Shown: positions 8,985 through 21,164 of the stretch, piece after piece | Layout of the letters: the number at the start of each line of letters is the position of its first letter | How positions within the stretch are numbered: position 1 is the first letter of the stretch | Origin: Taeniopygia guttata | Lineage: Eukaryota; Chordata; Aves; Passeriformes; Estrildidae | NCBI RefSeq assembly: GCF_048771995.1 | Contig: NC_133063.1 | Location: forward strand, 15,790,063-15,854,062 | Length of the DNA: 64,000 nt | Direction of reading: 5' to 3' | Position numbers and translations under genes: made by a program | Notes under the pieces: generated by a model | Database searches by the model: none | Told to the model about the DNA's origin: nothing | The model's input: only the letters and a program-made list of their open reading frames with translations

Positions 8985-9327
8985 AAGAGGTGATCATGCG
9001 TACAGCTGTGCTTGTGGGCTTCACAGGCAGTAGCAGAAAACCACCTCACGTCCCTGAGGAAAAGAGAGGGGAACGTGGGATACAGAAAGAGAAGATATAA
9101 AGCTTCTGCGCAGCAGCACTCTGCCATCATCAGCAGCTACAGTGTTGTTATGAACAAAAAATAAAAATTTAAACTTTTGGGCAATGTTGTTAACAATGTC
9201 TGTATAAAAAGGGTTGTTGTTGATACAAGTAACAAGTTATAATTGGATAAGTAGTTAACAGGCTGTGGTGCAGGCTTGGATGTTGTGGCTACAAAGTAAG
9301 GTGATTAGTTGTATTAGAGATCAATAC

Positions 9328-9808
9328 TGTTGTATACACCTGAAAGGGGACTGGAACCAGGGAGGAAATGCCAATCTTTGTGGAGGGGGGGCAGAGAAGC
9401 TTCTAGAAGTATAACATCGTAGAGCACAGCCACAGCTTGGATCAAGACTGGAGGAGAGACCAGCCAATAAGAAGCAAGAATCTCAAAATGATTGCACCAG
9501 CTTATGGGCCAAGCAGCAACAGAAAAAGAAACCGATCACAGCACGGATCCTGAGCGCCCCAGTAAGGGAAGAAGAGAGAGACTTTAAAAGGCCTGGGGTG
9601 TGTGACACCCAGGTCTTTGCTTGGAGCTGGTATCCTTAGAAATGCCCCTAGGTGTACAATTACTAAATTGTTGAAACAGTCTCCAGACTAGCTGGAGGCT
9701 TTGGCTTCCAGTTGTTCTGTCTGTAATAAACAGGCTTACTTGTTTGTAATTAACTGGCCTGCTTTTTTTTGTTACTTTGAAGTTTTCGTTGTAAGCCTGT
9801 CCATAACA
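9328..9808 (+). mobile_element. LTR-like element after fragment C (LTR-B, unit 1)
   Basis: 481 bp beginning TGTTG and ending AACA, with TTTAAAAG (9583-9590) as TATA-like box and AATAAA at 9725-9730 followed by a GT-rich stretch. This layout is that of a retroviral LTR. No matching target-site duplication was found, so solo or provirus-derived status is open. It starts 11 bp after the end of A/C homology. Present in all units, so older than the amplification. Confidence 0.5.
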
Positions 9809-10349
9809 GGGTTGTCTTGGCAGTCTCCCCAGCACAGCATCCAGAGATGACTACCGTGTGGAGGCCCAGAGAAGCTGACTTCCATTGCAGGGCGGATTGT
9901 GGTGATGGACTCCCCTTGCCCCTGGCTGCACTACAATCTGAGAAACCCTCATTAGGCCTAAGCCTTGACAAACTCCATTTATATTAAGCTCCTTTTGAAT
10001 GTATCAGAAACATTATTTGTTCCCAGGAACTAACAGGTGTCTAATTAGCGCAATTTTTTTTTTCTTTTTTTTTTAATGAACAGCCTTGGAAAATTATTTT
10101 TCTTTGCTGATTTATTTTTCTTTGCTGACTTTTTTTGACTAAGAACCCAAGTGGAATAATATTCTTGTTGACAAACCTTCAAACAAAGTTACAGAGAAAA
10201 GACCTGAATGATGGAACAGTCCTATGACTAAATCCCACTCTGTTGCAACTGTAAAGTGTCCAAAGGGAGACCTTTTGAGCTCTTGATTCTCAGAATATAA
10301 GGGAGCAATGAGTGAGTCTCTAACATTGATAATTGTATGGCAGTGGAGC
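9809..10349. other. Spacer between LTR-like elements (unit 1)
   Basis: No coding region recognised. Holds T homopolymer runs near 10051-10076 that vary by a base between units. It may be decayed retroviral internal sequence, but nothing in it proves that. Confidence 0.3.
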
Positions 10350-11072
10350 CAACCAGGAACTGTTGGTAATAGCCAAGGACTGCTGGTATTAAAATGCTGT
10401 GAGAAAGACCAAGATATGGCTGGAGAAGGGGGGCCAGGCGGAAACAGGGCAGCACTTTTCAGTGAGAAAGAGCCACAGCACAGTACAGCATAAGCACAAG
10501 AATAAGGCCAAGAAGAGAGCGTGGACTATAGAGTAGGATTAAGACCCTCAAAAAGCACCAAAGCCCTCTGCCCCATGTCCAGGAAGGCCTGAAAGAAAAG
10601 ACTGTACATGGTAATTAATTGACATAGAAAGTGGGAAACCTGTGTTTAGGGCAGAGAAACCTGTCGATAAAAAGGTAACCCCCAAGCCTGGAAAGTGCCC
10701 TCAGGACCCTGGACATCTCATAGACCAGACCAGCACAGCTGGATTGATGCTGAACTCAGGATTATTGCCGGGATTGGCACTGCAGCCAGGATTGACATTC
10801 CATTAACTGGATCAACACTGGAACCAGGACGGGTATTCTTTTTTTGTCTCTCTTTTCTTCTTTGTCTTTTTCTTTCTCTCTTTCTTTAATTCATCTCTCC
10901 CTCTTTTTCTTCTCTTCCCTTTAACCCTACCCCTTTATCCACAACCCACTGCCTTGTGCTCATGTCAGGGGACTAACATATTGATTTCCAAGCCCAGTGG
11001 GTAGTTAGGTAATAAAGTTTTCTGATTGTGGACCCCCTGACTTTTGTTACTCATTTGGATCGCAAATCTTCA
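10350..11072 (+). mobile_element. Possible second LTR remnant (LTR-C, unit 1)
   Basis: TATA-like gataaaaagg near 10666, a long pyrimidine tract (10839-10923) and AATAAA at 11011-11016 followed by a T/G-rich tail suggest an LTR. The boundaries are guesses and the family is not identified. Confidence 0.3.
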
Positions 11073-11667
11073 GCGCTTCCTTCCCCTTAAGCATGGGTCG
11101 TCACACTTCAGCGGCTACGAAGATGGCTTTCATCCCCCTTTCCTCTAACACTGTCACAGCCAGGGTGACCATTTTAGATGGACCCAGAAATTCTTGCTGG
11201 CAGCTGCAGCTGGTCAGGGACCATGCAAGAGGCATCGCTAAGATTCCTCCTTGTGTTCACTGGGGTCTGTATGGAGGAGCTACCCATCCTTAGACACTGC
11301 CTGGGCAAAATCTGACACAGACCCGAGCATGCAGGACATGGAGAAGGCACTGCTCAATCAGCAGGGGGAATTGCTGCCACACCTTTCCTCTAGAGTAAAA
11401 GCACACTTGGACACTGTCTGCCATCCCTTTTGTGAGACAATCTATTCCCTCTGTGAGCTTCACTCAGTCTCTAAGGGATCACTGAGCCAGGATGATGACA
11501 CTGGTGGATAATGCTCTAAGGAATGAAAGGAAATCTCTTGATCAGTCACACAAAGTCATACTCATGGTGCACCTCAACTTCTTAGCTGCAAATGGAGACA
11601 TCATAGGGAAGAGCTGAACAAGCCCAGAAAATTCTGGAAGTACACACTGAAAGTAGCTTTTTGACAT
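11073..11667. other. Stretch with no recognised feature (unit 1)
   Basis: Contains open frames of 66 and 86 codons on the plus strand with no family resemblance I can name. It could be an older part of the CR1 copy that follows, or decayed retroelement sequence. Confidence 0.3.
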
Positions 11668-11795
11668 GAGTACTGTGGGAGCCAACTAGGAAAAGTGCCC
11701 TCCTAGACCTGGAGTTTGTCTGTAGAGATGTTCTTGTGGGTGAAGTGGTGATTGATGCTGTCTTGGGCACAGTAATCAAGAAGTGCTTGAGTAAA
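11668..11795 (+). mobile_element. CR1 ORF2 endonuclease fragment (unit 1)
   Basis: The plus-strand translation includes a LLDLEFVCRDVLVGEVVID-like stretch and LGT-x-IKKCL, matching the end of the CR1 apurinic-endonuclease domain (usually LLDLLFVNREGLVGDV followed by LGHSDHE). Short and decayed. Confidence 0.65.
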
Positions 11796-12106
11796 AAAAA
11801 TCTTAGGTGTTATGGAAAAAACTGTCCGCAGAGCTACTCCCAAGGGTTGTAGGAGAGCAAGCTCAGGAACTAATTAAGAAGGGCCCCTGAGCATGTAGTT
11901 TGAAGGGCATTGATGTCCACAAATGCTAGTCCTTTTTATTAGAAACACTTCTATAAGAGCACAAGTCTGATGAAAGAGGGCTGAGGGAAGTGGGGTGTGG
12001 AGGCTGGTGGGCCAAGAGGGAAAGAATCCACAGCACTCCCCTGGAGGGAAAACCTCTCAAGCCATACCCACTTAGGTTGAGGATAAAGGCTTCTCCCAGC
12101 ATGCCT
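11796..12106. other. Spacer before unit junction (unit 1)
   Basis: Purine-rich in the middle (aaagagggctgagggaagtg). No gene recognised. The true left edge of LTR-A may lie somewhere in here. Confidence 0.3.
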
Positions 12107-12344
12107 TGTTGTGACATGCAGATTTAATGTATCCCATTGGCCCTTCCCCCTCACTCCACCCCTGTGCCCTCATCCCGTTGGCCCTAGTGTTCTGTCCCGC
12201 CCCTCAAGATCCCTGTGTAAATCCCTGCTTTCCCAGCCTGAGTGGCTCTTTGCCCCTGGACCATCTCAAGGAAGAAGCTCAATAAAGGCTCACCTTGGAA
12301 GTCCCCACAAAGACCCCGTTTCTTCTTCTGCGTCGCCCGGATCA
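12107..12344 (+). mobile_element. LTR-like element spanning unit 1/2 junction (LTR-A)
   Basis: Starts TGTTGTGACATGC, has a reversed CCAAT box (attggcc near 12136), then AATAAA at 12281-12286 and a U5-like tail with ccccgtttcttcttctgcgt. Avian ERV type, subfamily unknown. Edges approximate. Confidence 0.45.
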
Positions 12345-12445
12345 TAAAAGAGCTGAAATCACCCGGTGTGAGCACAGACGGCGAGGTGTTTTGTGAGGCT
12401 TCTTCAGAAAGGTCATGGCACGCAGAACACTGCCCGCTGCAATAG

Positions 12446-13583
12446 TGGGGGTGTTTAGCAGAGAGAAAAAGCGCCTCAGAGGGACCTTACAGTTCCCTAC
12501 AGCTCCCTGAAGGGAGGTTGTAGCCGGGTGGGGATTGATTTCTTCTCCCAGGTGTGGCAGGGCATCTCATTCTGCTCAAGAGCTGATCTGTGGTTTGTTA
12601 CCTGGACAGGTAATTCAAACAGGAATAACAGTCTTGCAGTGAATTCTTTTGCCACTGTGGGGCTAACAGTGGGCTGGCATCTCCCAGCTGCCAAGAAACA
12701 TCTTACTGTTAAAGTGAGAGCTGGAAAGACAAGCTGGATTTCTCACTGACAGGCACCTCACTTTATAACTCTCAAAAGCCATACCAAACTTTCACAAAGC
12801 AGAAATTTTCTATACATTTCTCTGGAAATGTGTGGTGTTTCTCTTGTGGACAAGGACACTTGTTTTGCAATTACTGCTGAGGAGGTTAAGTGAAAGACAT
12901 CCAAATAATTATCATCATCATCACTGTGGTGTGTAAGATTTGACTCCTGTTTCTTTGACAAGCTTTCATATAGATACCTTCATGTTGTACATTGTTTGTT
13001 ATGGTTTAATCTACGTCTAGTACCTTTTAGTTTTATACTGAGTAGTAAGTAACTCCGAGATCTTTGATCTATTATCTCTTGTTTATTTAATAAATAATTC
13101 ATTTTATAAATAGATTTGATCTTTAGAACTTGCGGGCCAGAGTGATTTCTTAAACATGAACTGTTGACAAAATCTTTGGCTAACAATGGGCATGTCTGAA
13201 CATCCCACTTGTCCAGTGACACAAGGAAACAAGCAATAAGAACAAGGAAAATGACCTCACGTTGCATCAGATATAGATGTTTAGATTGGATTTTAGAAAA
13301 ACTGCTTTCATCAAAAGTACTATCAAGTGTGGAAAGTGGCTGCCTAGGGAAATAGCTGAGTCCCCACTCTTGAAGGGATTGAAAAGGCATGGAATATTTG
13401 AGGACTCAATTTCTTAAAGGAGTAGGCAGTGTTAGGTTCGCGGTCCCACTGTGGGATCTTCAGGGACTTTTTCAACCACTCTGATTCTGAGATTTGAGTG
13501 TAGCTCAACCCGTGAGGAGTCAAAGCTTAGACTCAATGATCCTCAAGGGCGCCTTCCAACAGGGATATCTATGAGATTGTGAG
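12446..13583 (+). mobile_element. CR1 LINE 3' end, interrupted (unit 2)
   Basis: CR1 halves at 12446-12552 and 13213-13583, with the unidentified insert at 12553-13212. Carries the unit 2/4 states within the insert. Confidence 0.8.
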
Positions 13584-13753
13584 TGGAAGGCAGATGAAAA
13601 TAAATCCAAAACAGAAAACAATGGGAGTTATTTGAAGAAGCTTCCCTCAAAAGCAGCCTTAAGCAGTGCACCAGGGCCTTTCTGAGTTCCTGAGGGAGGA
13701 GTTGGCTGAGGGGACAAAGGGTGGGGTTGGCTGGTCTGTGATGCGCTCTGGCA

Positions 13754-13843
13754 CCTGTGACATCACAGGGGACGTGTCACAGAGGGGGAAGCAATAAAAG
13801 GCCCCAGCAGGTTAACGCTGGCCCTCTATTGCTTGGGCAAGCG
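13754..13843 (+). promoter_or_regulatory. Gene A promoter and 5' UTR exon (unit 2)
   Basis: Inverted repeat with CRE-like core at 13754-13769, TATA-like box at 13793-13800, splice donor after 13843. G-quadruplex motif in the intron at 13870-13891. Core elements unchanged from unit 1. Confidence 0.6.
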
Positions 13844-14153
13844 GTGAGTACACACACGGCGGGGAGGCTGGGCTGGGGACAAGGGCTGGGGCAGAAACGC
13901 TGCAACCGGGGCTGGCTTCTCCCCCTGCAGGCAGGGACAGCCCCTCATGGGAGAGCCTTGGGCAGGCCACAGGGCTGCTGCTGCTGCTGCTGCAGCTCCA
14001 GGGGCACTGGGATAGCCCTTGCTGCCTGCCAGCTGTCTGGGGCCCTGTCCTTCCTGCGCCCAGAACCCTGAGCATCCTGTCCTCCCTGCAGCAAGCAGTA
14101 GTTCCCGCCCTCCCTTCCCCACTCAAGGCCTTCTCTCCCTCCTCCTGCAGACC

Positions 14154-15710
14154 ATGGATCCAGTCGTGTTCCTGTTCGCGCTCTTGCAAGGTCTCATCCA
14201 GTACCCGCCTCCCGTGGGTGATGGTTTGGATGAGGAAGCACATTGGCGCATGGAAGCGCGTGCAAAGTACTTGGAATGGGAGAGGCTTCGGCTGGAGCAG
14301 CAGGTGGAGCAGCTCTCCCAGAAGAAGATGCCACACTTGCAGCTCTTAGCTGTTGCTGTGCTCCTGGCCCTGGTCTTGGTGCTGTGGATTATTGGGTGGA
14401 AAAGCAGCCTGAGGAGAGAGGAGAATGAAGAAGAAAACCATGGTGCAAATGAAGAGGAAGTTGGCAATGTTGCTGGAAATGAAGATGACAATGATGGAAA
14501 TGATGTTGTCAATGGGGCTGCACTTGCAGAAAACAACAATGACAATGATGTTGCAAATGTAGTCCAAGAAGAAGACAATGTTGACGATCGTGTTGGACAA
14601 GATATAATGGAGCGCATAGAGGGGCCTGTAGAGGACCTGCAGAGAGTCTGTGAGTGGATAACTGACCTGATGGACGATTATACAATTTACTTTGGGCATG
14701 TCTTGTTTGACAGTTTCTACCCAGTCCTGCACCGACCCATCGGGGTGGGCAGTGCCTTTGAAGGTTGGAGTCCCTGGGAGCAGGATGTCGTGTACCGTGT
14801 GCTCATACCCATGACTCCTCCCCGAGGCCACAGCTTCCACCTGGAGCTGGACGGTGAGGGGCAGAGGCACGTGAGGAACTTCCGTGTCCGCGTGCAGCTG
14901 GAGTGCACCTGCACGAGGCAGCAGCAGGGTGAGAACATGCTGTGCTTCCTGCACAGCCCCGAGGAGGAGCTGAGGAGCAATCAGGATCCCAGCCTCCTAG
15001 ACACCCTGTGCACCGACTCCTACCTGGACGTGCAGAAAACTGCCCGCTGGTTCCAGCAACTGGTGAAAGCAATCATGCCACCTTTGCCTCAGTTACAAAA
15101 CCGGAATTTAATCCCGCTGCCCTCCACACACTCCTGCCAATTCAAGGCGATCAGTGGCGGAGAAAGCTTCAGGATTGAGATCCTGTTCGGGGTGCGGAGA
15201 GGTGGCTCTGACATATTCGTGAGCAGCCAGCCTAGGGAAACACGCACCCCAAGCACTCTATGGCCTGAGACTTATGCTGTGGCAGAGGTGAAGTTCTTCA
15301 TGCACATTGCCAGGAAGGCCCCCCCTGACAGTTTGCACCTGAGATGTCTGCAGCTTTTCTGCCGCCTTCTGCTGGGCACAGGCTTTTCCAACTACACCCT
15401 GAAGACCATCGTCATGCATCTCCTGAACGGTCTCCCCGTGTCACAATGGCGCAGGAAGTATTTCTTGCAGCGCATGCGAGATATCAGTGTGAACCTGCGC
15501 TGCTCTCTGGAGGAGAAATGCCTTAACCACTTTATCATAGGCAACAAGAGATTGCCTCAGGAGATTAGCTTGCCCCTGGACATTGCAGCAGCTGAGCCAC
15601 CCAATCTCTTCCATCAGCTGGCACGGTGTCCAGCTGCCCACTCTCAGGCGATGAGCGAGTACCAGGATATTCGGCGTCAGCTCGCAAGTGTGCTGCTCAT
15701 TGGCTCATGA
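14154..15710 (+). CDS. ITPRIPL1: ITPRIPL1-like membrane protein, gene A copy 2
   Basis: 518 aa. Differs from copy 1 by T29A, loss of one Glu from the run at 139-141, N269S and Q396H. The predicted product is identical to those of copies 3 and 4. Membrane helix, acidic linker and the G-S, E-x-D and distal Glu positions of the Mab-21 fold are intact. Start chosen as in copy 1 (accATGg straight after the acceptor at 14150). Confidence 0.87.
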   Translation: MDPVVFLFALLQGLIQYPPPVGDGLDEEAHWRMEARAKYLEWERLRLEQQVEQLSQKKMPHLQLLAVAVLLALVLVLWIIGWKSSLRREENEEENHGANEEEVGNVAGNEDDNDGNDVVNGAALAENNNDNDVANVVQEEDNVDDRVGQDIMERIEGPVEDLQRVCEWITDLMDDYTIYFGHVLFDSFYPVLHRPIGVGSAFEGWSPWEQDVVYRVLIPMTPPRGHSFHLELDGEGQRHVRNFRVRVQLECTCTRQQQGENMLCFLHSPEEELRSNQDPSLLDTLCTDSYLDVQKTARWFQQLVKAIMPPLPQLQNRNLIPLPSTHSCQFKAISGGESFRIEILFGVRRGGSDIFVSSQPRETRTPSTLWPETYAVAEVKFFMHIARKAPPDSLHLRCLQLFCRLLLGTGFSNYTLKTIVMHLLNGLPVSQWRRKYFLQRMRDISVNLRCSLEEKCLNHFIIGNKRLPQEISLPLDIAAAEPPNLFHQLARCPAAHSQAMSEYQDIRRQLASVLLIGS

Positions 15711-16041
15711 AAGAGGTGATCATGCGTACAGCTGTGCTTGTGGGCTTCACAGGCAGTAGCAGAAAACTACCTCACGTCCCCGAGGAAAAGAGAGGGGAAG
15801 GAACGTGGGATACAGAAAGAGAAGATATAAAGCTTCTGCGCAGCAGCACTCTGCCATCAGCAGCAGCAACAGTGTTGTTATGAACAAAAAAAGCAAATTT
15901 AAACTTTTGGGCAATGTTGTTAACAATGTCTGTATAAAAAGGGTTGTTGTTGATACAAGTAACAAGTTATAATTGGATATGTAGTTAACAGGCTGTGGTG
16001 CAGGCTTGGATGTTGCGGCTACAAAGTAAGGTGATTAGTTG

Positions 16042-16485
16042 TATTACGCTGTGGCAGAGGCTGAGTTCTTCAAGTACATTGCCAGGCAGGCCCCCCCTGA
16101 CAGCTCGCACCTCAAATGCCTTCAGTTCTTCTCCCATCTTGTTCTGGGCTTCAGCTTCTCCACCTACACCATGAAGACCATTGTCATGCACCTGCTCATT
16201 GCCATGCCCGTGTCATCGTGGAGCAGGGGACATCTCCGGGAGCGACTGACGGATATCAGGGACAGCCTGCATATATGTTTGTGACAAAAATGCCTCCAGC
16301 ACTTCATTGTGGGTAACCGGAGGTTTCCTCAGGACATCAATTTACCCCCAGATGTAAGAATGGGTAGGACATACAATCTCTTCCATCACCTGGCGCAGCA
16401 GCCGGCTGCCCACACCCAGGCAATGCGGGATTACCGGGTGCTGCACAAGACGTTCAAAAGGATCGCTCTCGGAGAGGATGACTGA
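16042..16485 (+). pseudogene. ITPRIPL1-like C-terminal fragment B (unit 2)
   Basis: Same structure and same in-frame TGA (16282-16284) as in unit 1. A few base differences (cataCAATctc near 16372 where unit 1 has CAGT). Confidence 0.85.
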
Positions 16486-17728
16486 AGGAAGGGCAGGAGC
16501 CATGGCCAAGTGCACAGAGCAGTGCTTGTGCTGCTCGCAGCTGGCAGCAGACAACCACCTCCTAGCACAAATTTGGTGCTAAGGAGAAGAGGATGCGTGC
16601 AAAGGCTCTGGAGAAGGTCCAACAGCCTCTGCTGGCACCTCAGAAAGTGGACTGCCACGGGAGGGTTTATTCTACTTCTTTGTATCATTTCACTTTCCAA
16701 AAAAGGCACCCAGCTGTCATTGAGCCCTGCTCTACATGCTGAGCTAAAGTCTCCAAACCCCACCTGCAATATGCAGTTCTTCCCAGCCTTTGAGGAGAGC
16801 TAAAATTTCAAGCATGAAAAAAAGTGGGAATCTGGAACAGAAAAAGAAAACTAGAAATGGGGCAAAAAAGAATATGAGGAAAAACTGGCACTGGTGACCC
16901 GGGATGAGTCAATGGATGGAGCCTCTCCATGTCCCTGGAAGAGACACCTTTATGTCAACATTAGACCACGTGTGTTGGAGCTGACATGAAATTTTATCTA
17001 TAGCAGAATCAAGGTTTTTGTTTCATAGATAGATCTATTGTGTATGCCTGTTATATTCGATAAAGTTTATGAATTATCATATCTACTAGTAAAATACGAT
17101 AAATCAAAACAATATAGTAACATAAATAATATCAAAATATGAAATATGGAGTTACATCAGGATAAAAAGTGATTTTAAAGAGTTGCATATGTAATTTCGT
17201 TTAAATAGTAACAGTAGAAGACATATTTATTGTCAGTGTCTGTTGTGACACATATTGTTGCTCATAGTCCCTTTATGTCTGGAAGGTTTTTCATAAAATA
17301 GATATATTTATTACATATATAGCATACATATGATATATACTTGATGTATACATTAAATATGAATATAACTCTGTAATATATATTCTATATCATATGCCTA
17401 TAATAGATTACATGCGTGATATAAATTTTATACAGATGTAAAGCCATATCCAGTCTTGCTATCTGTTGCAACCCATATTCCCGCTCTAGAGTTAATGCAT
17501 TTATAAGTAGCAAACTGGAAAACGCTTTGCTCTGGTGTCAATAAAAGACAATTTGTGCAGAATCTGGAGTGTGCAAGACTTTATTGATGTCAGCCAGGCC
17601 TATAGTAGTGGTAAATGTCACGGGCTGTGAATCTGGGCTCATGAGCATGACTCCTTGAACTCAACCAAACTCAGAGTGGTGAATTATCTCTAGCCGAAAT
17701 TAAGCCAAGCCACCCCCAGCCCCTCTGA

Positions 17729-19273
17729 TCACAGAATCCCAGAATGCCTTGGCTTGGAAGGGTGCTTAGAAATTGTCTTGTCCCAGCCCTGCTGCCAAGG
17801 GCAGGGACACCTTCCGCTAGGCCAGGTTGCTCCAAGGCCCATCCAAGCTGGCCTGGAACACAGCCAGGGATGGGGCAGCCACAGCTCCTGTGGGCAGCGT
17901 GGGCCAGAGGCTCAGCAGCCTCAGAGAGCAGAAGTCCTTGCACAGCTCCAGCCTAAGGCTGCCCTCTGTCAGTGGGAAGCCACTGGCCCTGGCGCTGTCC
18001 CTCCAGGCCCTTGCCAACAGCCCCTGTGCCGGTCTCTCACGGCTCCCGTGCAGGGACCCAAAGGCCGCAGGAGGGTGCCCCTGGAGAAGCCCTTGGAGAG
18101 CGCAGGGGCCAGGAATGCCGCCATGAGGGCAGCAAGCAGGGCCTGGCCTGCCTGTCCCTGCGGGAGGGCACAGGGCGGGCGCTGAGGCCCTGCCAGCTGG
18201 AGCTGGGAGCTCTGCAGCGCGGCCGGCAGAGAGCCGTGGGCTCCCGCAGCTCTGCAGCCCTCACGGCTGAGGCAGCTGCCCGGGCACAGCCGGCCGGGGA
18301 CACGCGGCCCGCCCGGGGCCACCCGCAGGGGGACCCTGCTCTGGGGCCAGCCCAGGCCGCAGCAGGGAGCACCCCAAGGGGCAGTGCCCGGGCAGGGAAC
18401 GGCTCTGCCCGGGGACAGGGCTCCGGGAGCAGGGCAGCAGGGCCGGAGGTGCCGGGCACAGAGAGCGAGGGACACAGTGGTGTAGTAACAGCCTGGCTGC
18501 CTTGGGGCCTACACAACAGGCTGACAGGGCACAGACAGGCAGAAACTCCCATCCTCTTTGCATCCTGGGGCCAGACTGTGCCTGGATGCATCCTGAGACC
18601 TACCCTGACTCAGGTGCAGCACCTCATACTTGATCTTTTTAAACCACATGAGACTGCTATGGTTCCACTCCTCAAGCACATCACATCTCTTTAGTAGTCA
18701 TTCCATTCTTCAGGTGTGTCAGCTGCTGCTTGGTGACATCAGCAAACCTGCTGAGGATACCTCTGTGTACAGGATTAATGAAGATATTAATAGACATTGC
18801 TCAGAGAACAGAACTTGGAGGTCCATCCTGACTCTTAGCTGTTGATCTCTGGAAGCACCATGCATGCAATTTCTTATCCATCCAACAGTCCAGGCACCAA
18901 ATCCACCTCTCTCAAATTTAGGGAGAATGTTTTGGGGATCATGTCAAAGGCTTTACGGTAGTCCAGATAAACGACACCTGTAGCCTTCCCCTTGTCCCTT
19001 CATGTACTCGATCCATCATTGAAGGCCACTGCGTAGGTCGGGCAAGACTCACCCTCGGCTGTCCCAAATCACCTCCCTGTTCTCCATGTGCCTTAGCATA
19101 GCTTCAAGGAGGATGTGTTCCGTGATCTTCCGAGGCACTGACATGAGGCTGATGGGTTGGTCATTTCCAGAGTGTTCCTTTCTACCCTTTTTTAGAATGG
19201 GTGTAGTGGGTTCACCTTGGCTGAATGCCAGGTGGTCACTAAGCCACTCCATCACACTCCCTTTCCTAGTGTG
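17729..19273 (-). mobile_element. CR1 LINE fragment, minus strand (unit 2)
   Basis: RT part at about 18590-19273 and 3' end at 17729, with the GC-rich segment at 18051-18480 between. Shares cactgCgtagg near 19030 with unit 3 only. Confidence 0.85.
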
Positions 19274-20048
19274 ACAGGGGAGAGAACATAAAATGGAAAA
19301 CAAGTAGTCAGTTGAGATAAGGCTGTTAATTGAAGTGAAAAAATTGAGTTTGTGCATGCAGAAGTAAAGGAGAGAAAACATTTATTCTCTACTTCTCATA
19401 GACGAGCAATGTTCAGCCACTTCCCGGGAAGCAGCAATTTCTCTATTCTCTTGTCTTCTTGTTCCCTATGAGATACTGGGCCTATTGTACCACACACCTT
19501 AACGGAGCAGAGTGATACTTCATAAAGAGAGATCTGTTCTGCTTAGAAACCCAGCCATGAGTGGCCTCTAGCTGGAGCCAGAGGTTTACGTATTCCACTC
19601 TGGCCCTGGAGAATCATAACAAGTGAATGGCTGCGGACGCACTTCCCCTCTCCAGAACATCAGTCTTCCCTTGTTAAAGCACCCTGAGCAGGGGAAGAGG
19701 GAAACAACCATTTCCAACTGTTTGGCTAGCCCAAATCATACGCACCGATGAATAAAGGATGGGAATTGCTCACAAAGTACTTGCTGACTTTCTCTACTCC
19801 CCTCTAGCAGCAGTTTCTTTAGTATGGTGACTTCTTCTTTTGTGAGGGTGATGCAAAAGGGAAGTAAACAAGCAGAGCCAGCAATCAGACTGCAAGTTAG
19901 GTCACTGCAAAGAAAAGGGGTTAATCTTTCACTCAGAGCAAGAAAGGGTTAGATAAAAACATGCCTGTGTGGAGTGTGGAATGCTGCAACAGGTCCCAAA
20001 GCAGTGGTGGCAAAGGCCTGAGCACAGGAAAGGGTCTGGTGATTAAGT

Positions 20049-20455
20049 CTGATGAGGAGCAGCTGAGGGAGCTGGAGGGGCTGAGAATGGAGAAGAGGAG
20101 GCTCAGGGGGGCTTTCTTGTTCTCTACAACTCCCTGACAGAAGTGTGGAGCCACACCCCAGGTGGGGGTCAGGCTCTGCTCCCAGGAAACAAGGGAGAGG
20201 ACAAGAGGAAATGGCCTCAACTTCTGTCAGGGGGGGGCTTAGATTGGGTATTAAGGACAAATTTCTCCTCTGAAAAGGTTGTTAAGAGTTGTCATGGCTG
20301 CCCGTGGAATTAATGATATTGTCATGTCTGGAGACTCTTATGGAATGTGTGGATGTGGCACCTGGGGACATGGTTTCAAAGTCGACTTGTCAATGTCAGG
20401 TTTGTGGGTGGACTCTCTACAATCTTAGAGATCTTTTTCAACCTAAACAAGTCCA
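20049..20455 (+). mobile_element. CR1 LINE 3' end, plus strand (unit 2)
   Basis: Same truncated copy as at 7869-8275; essentially unchanged. Confidence 0.85.
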
Positions 20456-20780
20456 TACTACTGCGATGGGAAGCCACTTTTAACCCAAGGAGTATTTGGT
20501 AATGTCATTTCATAAAGTCATTAAAAGGAACTTCACTCTAGTGCTCGAACTTATGCAGCTGCTTTTCTCTTTACTCTCCTCATCTTCACTTCTACCTTCA
20601 GCCTCGGGACAGGAGAATTGGCTTTGGTGGGACCAGTGGTAGTGGGAAAGCCTCATGCCAGGGGGTTGTAGGTTGGTTTATTTCTGCCAAGGTTGGAGCT
20701 GCATCCAGAAAACGCTGTGATCCCTCCAGTCCTTATTGACACTCTTTGACTGCTCTGAGGTGAGTTGCAGGCTGCAAGAG

Positions 20781-21164
20781 ATGTTGGTCAACCTGAGATG
20801 TCTGCAGCTTTTCTGCCGCCTTCTGCTGGGCACAGGCTTTTCCACCTACACCCTGAAGACCATCGTCATGCGCCTCCTGAACAGTCTCCCCGTGTCACAA
20901 TGGTGCAGGAAGTATTTCTTGCGGCACCTGCGAGATATCAGTGTGAACCTGCGCTGCTCTCTGGAGGAGAAATGCCTTAACCACTTTATCATAGGCAACA
21001 AGAGATTGCCTCAGGAGATTAGCTTGCCCCTGGACATTGCAGCAGCTGAGCCACCCAATCTCTTCCATCAGCTGGCACGGTATCCAGCTGCCCACTCTCA
21101 GGCGATGAGCGAGTACCAGGATGTTCGGCGTCAGCTCGCAAGTGTGCTGCTCAATGGCTGCTGA
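20781..21164 (+). pseudogene. ITPRIPL1-like C-terminal fragment C (unit 2)
   Basis: 127 open codons. Contains a divergent patch at 20872-20928 with seven changes in 57 bp relative to A and to unit 1's C, giving RLLNSLPVSQWCRKYFLRHL. Also has a Cys to Tyr change near 21081. Flank carries AATAAA as in unit 1. Confidence 0.8.

Larger units (their letters stand above)
1..12182. repeat. Tandem 12.18-kb unit 1
   Basis: The sequence at position 1 recurs at 12183, 24362, 36541 and 48716, and all large blocks between recur in the same order. This unit carries genes A (1972-3531), B (3863-4306) and C (8601-8984). With unit 5 it shares a three-Glu run and Asn269 in protein A and several 5' variants (for example T at the site reading tttgTccc near 71), which separates these two from units 2-4. 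Whether the array extends to the left cannot be seen. Confidence 0.97.

Noticed and set aside
11093-11511. Short plus-strand ORFs of 66 and 86 codons
   Set aside because: No start context, domain or family resemblance; surrounded by repeat remnants.
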